Assembly: GCA_014378915.1 (NCBI GenBank)
Contig: JACMMS010000138.1
Span: 1 to 59,935, forward strand
Direction: 5' to 3'
DNA from: Methylophilaceae bacterium
GTDB taxonomy: Bacteria > Pseudomonadota > Gammaproteobacteria > Burkholderiales > Methylophilaceae
DNA length: 59,935 nt
Shown in pieces: positions 54,947 through 59,935 of the stretch. The notes under the pieces were generated by a model. The model had not been told where the DNA came from, did not search any database, and saw only the letters and a program-made list of their open reading frames with translations. Both the position numbers and the translations under genes were made by a program. Every line of letters begins with the position of its first letter. Position 1 is the stretch's first letter.

Positions 54947-55872
54947 TGATGATTATTAATGGCGTACAAATAGACGACACTTATGCCGAAGCATTTAATA
55001 TGCGCGGCACACGAGTCATTATTACAGCAATCAACTTAAAATGGGCTTATCACGCTGCTAATGCAATGACAGGCTTTGCAACCAGCGTTATTGGTTGTGG
55101 CGTAGAGTCTGCCATCGAAAAAGAATTAAGTGGCAACGAAACTCCTGATGGTCGCCCTGGTGTCGCAATCTTTATGTTTGCAATGGGTTCTGCAGTATTG
55201 ATGAAGCAACTCGAAACTCGCATGGGGCAATGTATACTCACCTGCCCCACTGCTGCTGCATTTAGCGGTATTGATAGCCCGGAACAAATTAGCCTTGGTA
55301 AAAATCTACGTTATTTTGGTGATGGTTTTCAAACATCAAAATTAATACAGAATCAAGATGGTATCGCCAAAAGATACTGGCGTATACCCGTGATGGATGG
55401 CGAATTTTTAATTGAAGAAACGACGGGAATGGTGCGTGCTATTGGAGGTGGCAATTTCTTAGTATTAGCCACATCGCAAGCTCAGGCATTAGCGGCTTGC
55501 GAAGCTGCTATTGAAGCCATGAAAAAAATACCTAACGTGATTATGCCTTTCCCAGGTGGTGTTGTACGCTCTGGCTCGAAAGTTGGTGCAAAATACAAAA
55601 CCATGTTTGCCAGCACCAATGACGCTTTTTGTCCTACGCTCAAAGGTAACACAAAAACTGAGTTATCGCCCGATATAGAATCTGTGATGGAAATCGTGAT
55701 TGATGGCATTAGCTTTGAAGATATCGCCAAAGCCATGCAGGTTGGTATTACCGCAGCCTGCTCATTAGGAAGTGAGAATGGTATCAGACGTATTTCAGCA
55801 GGTAACTACGGTGGAAAACTTGGGCCGCATCTTTTCAAATTACATGAAATTATGAGTATAGCGCAATCATGA
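54946..55872 (+). CDS. fhcD: Formylmethanofuran-H4MPT formyltransferase (FhcD/Ftr)
   Basis: 308 residues. The enzyme moves the formyl group between H4MPT and methylofuran. INGVQIDDTYAEAFNMRGTR is the typical start, and GSAVLMKQLETRMGQCILTCPT the conserved core. Overlap TAATG with fhcA and ATGA with fhcC shows tight translational coupling. Ftr is homologous to the archaeal enzyme. Confidence 0.96.
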   Translation: MMIINGVQIDDTYAEAFNMRGTRVIITAINLKWAYHAANAMTGFATSVIGCGVESAIEKELSGNETPDGRPGVAIFMFAMGSAVLMKQLETRMGQCILTCPTAAAFSGIDSPEQISLGKNLRYFGDGFQTSKLIQNQDGIAKRYWRIPVMDGEFLIEETTGMVRAIGGGNFLVLATSQAQALAACEAAIEAMKKIPNVIMPFPGGVVRSGSKVGAKYKTMFASTNDAFCPTLKGNTKTELSPDIESVMEIVIDGISFEDIAKAMQVGITAACSLGSENGIRRISAGNYGGKLGPHLFKLHEIMSIAQS

Positions 55873-56696
55873 GTGAAGCCATGAACACACTCAGTCTCAC
55901 TATTAAAATCACCTTGCAGCAAAGACTTGACTGCACACCACTCACGCCTTGCAAATTAAACAACTTAACTCAAACTGAAATTGCGAGTATTCCACTGTAT
56001 TACGGTAAAGCTCAATTACGCGTAGATGAAGTTTTTGAACTTGATTTTAATAACAATCCGGCTATTTCAAGCATTATATTTAATGATGCCAATGAAAAAA
56101 TGGATTGCATAGGCGCAAACATGAGCGCCGGCGAATTAAGCATTAACGGTAATGCAGGCAATCAGCTAGGTTTTAAAATGAGTGCGGGTAAAATATTTTG
56201 TTCGGGTAACGTTGGCGAATTTGCTGGTTGTGGCATGAGTGATGGCTTTATTAATATCCATGGTAACGTAGGTGACTTTTTAGGTGCGGCACTTACTGGT
56301 GAGCGCAAAGGTATGCGAGGTGGCACCATTATCATCAAGGGTAATGCAGGCGATAGAGTTGGCGACCAAATGCGCCGAGGGCTCATACTTATTGAAGGTA
56401 ATGCAGGTGACTACTGCGGCTCACGCATGATTGCAGGCACCATTGGCGTGTTAGGCACATTGGGACAATATACGGCTTATAGCATGCGCCGTGGTACGCT
56501 ATTACTCAAAACCTTACCCACGCTGCACGCAACAGTACAAGACTGCGGCACCCATACATTGCCATACTTAAGCTTACTATTTAATTCGTTTAAGCGCTTT
56601 GATACGCCATTCAATCAGATAAAAAGCCAACGTGTACAAAGATATGTAGGTGATTTGGGTACTAGTGGCAATGGTGAAATCCTCATTATTCAATAA
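55869..56696 (+). CDS. fhcC: Formyltransferase/hydrolase complex subunit C (FhcC)
   Basis: 275 residues with an N-terminal short domain and a right-handed beta-helix built from GNxG repeats (INGNAGNQLG, CSGNVGEFAG, IHGNVGDFLG, IKGNAGDRVG, IEGNAGDYCG, about 95-185), as in FwdC and the glutamate synthase alpha end. It holds the FhcABD subunits together. The start overlaps fhcD by four bases. It closes the operon. Confidence 0.95.
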   Translation: MSEAMNTLSLTIKITLQQRLDCTPLTPCKLNNLTQTEIASIPLYYGKAQLRVDEVFELDFNNNPAISSIIFNDANEKMDCIGANMSAGELSINGNAGNQLGFKMSAGKIFCSGNVGEFAGCGMSDGFINIHGNVGDFLGAALTGERKGMRGGTIIIKGNAGDRVGDQMRRGLILIEGNAGDYCGSRMIAGTIGVLGTLGQYTAYSMRRGTLLLKTLPTLHATVQDCGTHTLPYLSLLFNSFKRFDTPFNQIKSQRVQRYVGDLGTSGNGEILIIQ

Positions 56697-56801
56697 ACAA
56701 TATTTGTCACATTAAGTACTATGCGCAATTGTTGCAAGTCGTTTTACCGATACAAGTTGCAATGGTAAAATATTCACTTTAGATTAAACCTAAGTCGCGA
56801 C

Positions 56802-57755
56802 ATGTCATTGTTAACTAGCAACAAATACCTCACTGCTGCACTATATAAGTTCGTTAGCTTGCCAGACTACATCAGCATGCAAGTGCCTATTCTCGAAGCT
56901 TGCGAAAGGTATAACATCAAAGGAACTGTATTGCTAGCCCCTGAAGGCATCAATGGGACAATAGCTGGATTACCTAATGATATTCACAATGTACTCAACT
57001 ATTTGCGTACTGATGCACTTTTTGCTGGGCGCTTTGCTGATTTAGAACATAAAGAATCTTTTGCAAACGAACATCCTTTTTATCGCATGAAAGTGCGTTT
57101 AAAAAAGGAAATTGTAACCTTAGGTGTTACAGGTGTTAGCCCAACGAAACAGGTCGGCACTTACGTAAAACCAGAGGATTGGAATGCGTTAATTAGTGAC
57201 CCAGATGTGATTTTGGTAGATACGCGCAACGATTACGAAGTCGATATTGGTACATTCAAAGGTGCATTAGACCCAAAAACCACTACGTTTCGCGAGTTTC
57301 CACAATACGTGGCTAATAATCTCGATAAAAATAAGCACAAAAAAGTCGCCATGTTTTGCACAGGCGGTATTCGATGCGAAAAAGCTTCCTCATTTATGCT
57401 GGATCAAGGTTTTGAAGAGGTTTACCATTTACAGGGCGGTATTTTAAAGTACCTCGAAAATATTGCAGAAGAACAAAGTTTATGGGAAGGCGAATGCTTT
57501 GTGTTTGACCAGCGTGTAGCGGTTAAACATGGCTTAGAAGTCGGTGAGTTTGATCAATGCTACGCATGCCGCCACCCGCTTTCTCCAGAAGAATTGCAGT
57601 CACAAGAATATACACCTGGCATTTCATGTCCTTATTGCTACAACACATTATCTGAACAGAAGCGCGCCAGTTTAACTGAGCGACAAAAACAAGTGATTTT
57701 AGCCAAGCAAAGAGGTGAAGCACATATTGGTGAAAAACATCCACCAAAAGCTTAA
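56802..57755 (+). CDS. trhO: tRNA 5-hydroxyuridine synthase TrhO (rhodanese family)
   Basis: 317 residues. TrhO makes 5-hydroxyuridine at position 34 of tRNAs using oxygen. The N-terminal acylphosphatase-like part is followed by a rhodanese domain with catalytic Cys in [12 protein letters not shown] (about 187-198), and a C-terminal zinc-type CYACRHP ... CPYCYN motif. It lies after fhcC with a 105-base gap that contains an inverted repeat TTTTACC/GGTAAAA (56742-56770). Confidence 0.94.
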   Translation: MSLLTSNKYLTAALYKFVSLPDYISMQVPILEACERYNIKGTVLLAPEGINGTIAGLPNDIHNVLNYLRTDALFAGRFADLEHKESFANEHPFYRMKVRLKKEIVTLGVTGVSPTKQVGTYVKPEDWNALISDPDVILVDTRNDYEVDIGTFKGALDPKTTTFREFPQYVANNLDKNKHKKVAMFCTGGIRCEKASSFMLDQGFEEVYHLQGGILKYLENIAEEQSLWEGECFVFDQRVAVKHGLEVGEFDQCYACRHPLSPEELQSQEYTPGISCPYCYNTLSEQKRASLTERQKQVILAKQRGEAHIGEKHPPKA

Positions 57756-57804
57756 GTTGCTTTTTGGCTATGCTTATGACGTATTAGGATAAAACCTTAC
57801 TTTG

Positions 57805-58113
57805 CTAGCTCGCTAGCACTCTTTTAGTGATCTTTCCATCAGCAGCACGCTGCCTGCGCACCTCTTTAGGGTCAGCAATGAGTGGTCGATAAATTTCCAC
57901 TCTGTCTAAATGGCGCAATGGTTTATCAAGCTTTGTAAGCTTGCCAAACAAACCAATTTTATTAACTTCTAAGTTAATTTCTGGATATTTAGATAGAATT
58001 TTTGAAGCTATAATGGCTGCTTCAGTGGTTGTTTCTGGCGCAACACTCACCGGGATAATCACCTGTTCATTTGGCAATGCATAAGCAACTTCAACTGTAA
58101 TATGATTAGACAT
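57805..58113 (-). CDS. rnfH: RnfH family ubiquitin-like protein
   Basis: 102 residues from the ATG at 58113; an in-frame GTG two codons earlier is possible. The beta-grasp sequence HITVEVAYALPNEQVIIPVSV and the motif DRVEIYRPLIADPKEVRRQRA are the RnfH signature. Function is uncertain; it is normally beside ratA, as here, 39 bases downstream. Confidence 0.92.
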   Translation of the reverse strand: MSNHITVEVAYALPNEQVIIPVSVAPETTTEAAIIASKILSKYPEINLEVNKIGLFGKLTKLDKPLRHLDRVEIYRPLIADPKEVRRQRAADGKITKRVLAS

Positions 58114-58152
58114 AGTCACTACCTCAAAATATAAATCAATACTAACAACTTG

Positions 58153-58584
58153 TTAAATATATACTTTATCTGCGCGCGTAACAAAACCATCAACAAAAGT
58201 ATTACTAATATGGCTAAAAACAGGCGCAATCAACTTTTCTAAAAAGCCATTAGCAAATTCGTAATTAAGCCTAAAAATAATTTTACACGCATCATCCGAT
58301 AAACGAATAAATTGCCAATCACCTTCTAAATATTTGAATGGACCATTTTTGAGCTTGATTTCCATTAGACTAGGAAAAGTTTTGTAATTTTCAGTAGTAA
58401 AACTTTGCTTGATGCCATGAAAAGCAATGTGCAATGTCGCAGTAGTTATAGCCTCATCGCGGGCAAGAATCTCCACACCACCACACCATGGTAAAAATTG
58501 CGGGTAATTTTCCACAGCGTCTACCAGCGCATACATTTGCTCAGCAGAGTGCATTACTAATACAGTTTTCTCAACAACATTCAT
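58153..58584 (-). CDS. ratA: RatA family SRPBCC protein (coenzyme Q-binding/ribosome association)
   Basis: 143 residues of the START/SRPBCC fold, close to RatA and Coq10. Sequence landmarks are SAEQMYALVDAVENYPQFLPWC and the C-terminal FVDGFVTRADKVY. In E. coli the RatA protein blocks 70S formation, while the mitochondrial relative binds ubiquinone. The gene is divergent from smpB. Confidence 0.92.
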   Translation of the reverse strand: MNVVEKTVLVMHSAEQMYALVDAVENYPQFLPWCGGVEILARDEAITTATLHIAFHGIKQSFTTENYKTFPSLMEIKLKNGPFKYLEGDWQFIRLSDDACKIIFRLNYEFANGFLEKLIAPVFSHISNTFVDGFVTRADKVYI

Positions 58585-58661
58585 CTAAATTATCTTTAAT
58601 GGAAATTATCTCTAATGCATTTCTGGCGTAAAATATGTATTTTAAGCTATTCATTGCATTT

Positions 58662-59111
58662 ATGAGCATCGCGCAAAACAAAAAAGCATTTCACGATTAC
58701 TTTATAGAAGATAAATACGAAGCTGGTATAGTTCTTGAAGGCTGGGAAGTAAAAGCTATTCGTGATAATCGCGCCAATATTAAAGAAGCCTACGTTATTA
58801 TTCAACGTGGTGAGATTTACTTAATTGGTTGCCATGTCACGCCAATGGGAGCGGCCTCTACCCATATTCGACCAGATACGATTCGCACGCGTAAGCTACT
58901 TTTACATAATGAAGAAATCATTAAGCTAATTGAAAAAGTAGAACGTGCTGGCTACACGATTGTGCCATTAGACTTACACTTTCTAAAAGGTCGCATTAAA
59001 GTACAAATTGGCTTGGCTAAGGGTAAAAAACAACACGATAAACGTGATAGTGAAAAAGAAAAAGATTGGGAGCGCGAAAAAGGCAGGATTATGCGCTCGC
59101 ACAATAAATAA
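58662..59111 (+). CDS. smpB: SsrA-binding protein SmpB
   Basis: 149 residues from the ATG at 58662 ([14 protein letters not shown]), the length expected for the family; an ATG nine codons earlier would add a hydrophobic tail. SmpB brings tmRNA to stalled ribosomes. The oligonucleotide-binding core shows [14 protein letters not shown], and the C-terminal tail is Lys/Arg-rich. The ssrA gene follows directly, the classic order. Confidence 0.97.
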   Translation: MSIAQNKKAFHDYFIEDKYEAGIVLEGWEVKAIRDNRANIKEAYVIIQRGEIYLIGCHVTPMGAASTHIRPDTIRTRKLLLHNEEIIKLIEKVERAGYTIVPLDLHFLKGRIKVQIGLAKGKKQHDKRDSEKEKDWEREKGRIMRSHNK

Positions 59112-59141
59112 CTTAAGAGCTATTAAGTGATAACAAATACT

Positions 59142-59168
59142 TTGATGTAAATATTAAAAGCGTATAAT
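59142..59168 (+). promoter_or_regulatory. Likely promoter of ssrA
   Basis: TATAAT at 59163-59168 is a perfect -10; TTGATG at 59142-59147 with a 15-base spacer is a short but plausible -35. The mature tmRNA starts 13 bases downstream. Confidence 0.6.
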
Positions 59169-59181
59169 TCAATTTCTGTTT

Positions 59182-59548
59182 GGGGCTGACCAGGTTTCGA
59201 CGTGGGTTGCAAAGCAGTGCAGGGCATACCGAGGCTCAGATTACCTCGTAAATACAGCTGAACAAGTATAGTCGCAAACGACGAAACTTACTCTCTAGCC
59301 GCTTAAGACCGGCTGGACGCTGCACCACCTCTCCCGTGGGGTGGATGGCCTTAAAACCATGGCAGTGTCATATACACGGGATACGTGTTGTGTTGGGTCA
59401 CTTAGCACTTCATTAACCTTTAGGTAACTCGTCTGCACACTGCTTGTCTGTTGGTGTGGTGCAGATTAAACTAAACAACAAGGCTAAGTATGTAGAACTG
59501 TCTGTGGAGGGCTTGCGGACGCGGGTTCGATTCCCGCCAGCTCCACCA
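59182..59548 (+). ncRNA. ssrA: Transfer-messenger RNA (tmRNA)
   Basis: The one-piece tmRNA starts GGGGCTGACC and ends in the T-arm GGTTCGATTCCCGCC followed by AGCTCCACCA, giving a tRNA-Ala-like acceptor GGGGCTG/CAGCTCC and encoded CCA. The tag frame at 59274-59306 encodes ANDETYSLAA and stop, close to the proteobacterial ANDENYALAA tag. It frees stalled ribosomes and marks the unfinished protein for proteolysis. Confidence 0.97.
59274..59306 (+). other. tmRNA tag reading frame (ANDETYSLAA)
   Basis: Ten codons plus TAA inside ssrA. The resume codon is GCA. The tag ends in LAA, the ClpXP recognition signal. Thr and Ser replace the Asn and Ala of the E. coli tag at positions 5 and 7. Confidence 0.9.
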
Positions 59549-59556
59549 AAAATTGA

Positions 59557-59580
59557 TGCCCAACGGTTCTCCGTTGGGCA
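59557..59580 (+). terminator. Intrinsic terminator of ssrA
   Basis: A perfect 10-bp stem TGCCCAACGG/CCGTTGGGCA with loop TTCT and a T-rich tail TTTTCTTT. It lies nine bases past the mature 3' end. Confidence 0.92.
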
Positions 59581-59716
59581 TTTTCTTTGCGGAATCCCGA
59601 AAACACGCGGGGATTCGTGCGGAAACCTGCGGACTTCGCCAGCCGACCATCCGACCCTTTTAGACCACTTTCTGCTCTGAGTTAGACCCGATTTAGCAGC
59701 AGGGCAAGTTTGATTA

Positions 59717-59935
59717 TTATGCTGCATTTTTATGTTGCTGTGCCAGCCAAGCCTGAGCGAGTTGGGCAGGGATTTGATTATTTATTTTCGCATTTCTGCG
59801 AATACGATTGTAAAACACCTCAATATATTCAAACGGCACACGCTTGGCTTCTTCTCTCGTTTTAAATTTGTAATGATGTAAGCATTCAGTCTTCAACGTG
59901 TCGAAGAAACTCTCCATAGGCGCATTATCCCAACA
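59717..59935 (-). mobile_element. IS3-family transposase OrfB, cut by the window edge
   Basis: The visible 72 residues are the C-terminal end of an IS3-family DDE transposase. The reading frame continues upstream of the ATG at 59917 to the window end as CWDNAP, followed by MESFFDTLKTECLHH, which holds the catalytic Glu of the DDE triad. The C-terminus EYIEVFYNRIRRNAKINNQIP is typical. The rest of the gene and the left IS end lie beyond 59935. The right IS end should lie somewhere between the ssrA terminator and 59717, but I could not fix its inverted repeat. Confidence 0.9.

Noticed and set aside
59592-59616. GAATCCC/GGGATTC repeat as the IS inverted end
   Set aside because: The stem has only seven pairs, does not resemble known IS3 ends, and no partner end is visible in the window.
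59413-59727. Minus-strand reading frame containing GAGGNRTRVRKPSTDS
   Set aside because: It is antisense to the tmRNA. This false protein appears wherever tmRNA or tRNA ends are translated and is a known misannotation.

Overview
The window is a stretch of AT-rich chromosome from a methylotrophic betaproteobacterium, most likely a member of the Methylophilaceae (Methylotenera, Methylophilus, Methylovorus type). Two things point there. It carries the complete fhcBADC operon for the formyltransferase/hydrolase complex of tetrahydromethanopterin (H4MPT)-linked formaldehyde oxidation, plus a biosynthetic cassette for the methylofuran and H4MPT cofactors. It also has typical betaproteobacterial gene orders: dnaX-ybaB-recR, amidohydrolase-ubiG-gph next to ompA, hfq-hflX-hflK-hflC-DUF2065-hisZ-purA, ndk-rlmN-pilW-rodZ-ispG-hisS, and ratA-rnfH opposite smpB-ssrA. 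The genus is inference.

Layout. 1-1460: tRNA-Ser(GGA) and a membrane adenylate cyclase. 1780-3870: an aldehyde dehydrogenase with a DUF779 partner. 3940-6760: SRP RNA, dnaX, ybaB, recR. 6900-10920 (minus strand): gph, ubiG, a TRZ/ATZ-type amidohydrolase and an OmpA-family porin with a clear promoter and terminator. 11010-21170 (minus): mfnB, DUF447, DUF6513 and DmrB-like genes, then purA, hisZ, DUF2065, hflC, hflK, hflX, hfq. 21400-24660: gltX and a large unrecognised protein with a PilZ-like end. 24700-31660: an RND efflux operon with a divergent TetR-family repressor. 31740-33800: a poorly conserved islet with a glycosyltransferase. 33850-39230: rimO, a small membrane protein, a ZIP transporter, pgeF, rluD, bamD. 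39320-40600: a Crp/Fnr-type regulator and a degenerate BLUF protein. 40600-51760 (minus): der, bamB, yfgM, two peptide-type ABC ATPases, hisS, ispG, rodZ, pilW, rlmN, ndk. 51920-56700: fhcB-fhcA-fhcD-fhcC. 56800-59550: trhO, rnfH, ratA, smpB, ssrA (tmRNA). The right edge runs into an IS3-family transposase.

How the genes work together. FhcBADC passes the formyl group from formyl-H4MPT through methylofuran to formate; MfnB and the DmrB-like flavoprotein help make the cofactors it needs, and DUF447 and DUF6513 travel with them without an assigned step. The Hfl block links RNA chaperoning (Hfq), ribosome rescue (HflX) and membrane protease control (HflKC). BamB and BamD belong to the outer-membrane assembly machine. 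SmpB and tmRNA form the trans-translation system.

No CRISPR array, prophage, rRNA operon or defence island was found. The most unusual points are a BLUF-like protein in which the photoactive Tyr and the flavin-binding Asn both appear to be His, an AcrR-like operator whose half-site runs into a tetranucleotide repeat, the cofactor cassette with two uncharacterised families, and a large PilZ-like protein carrying a CxxCH motif.
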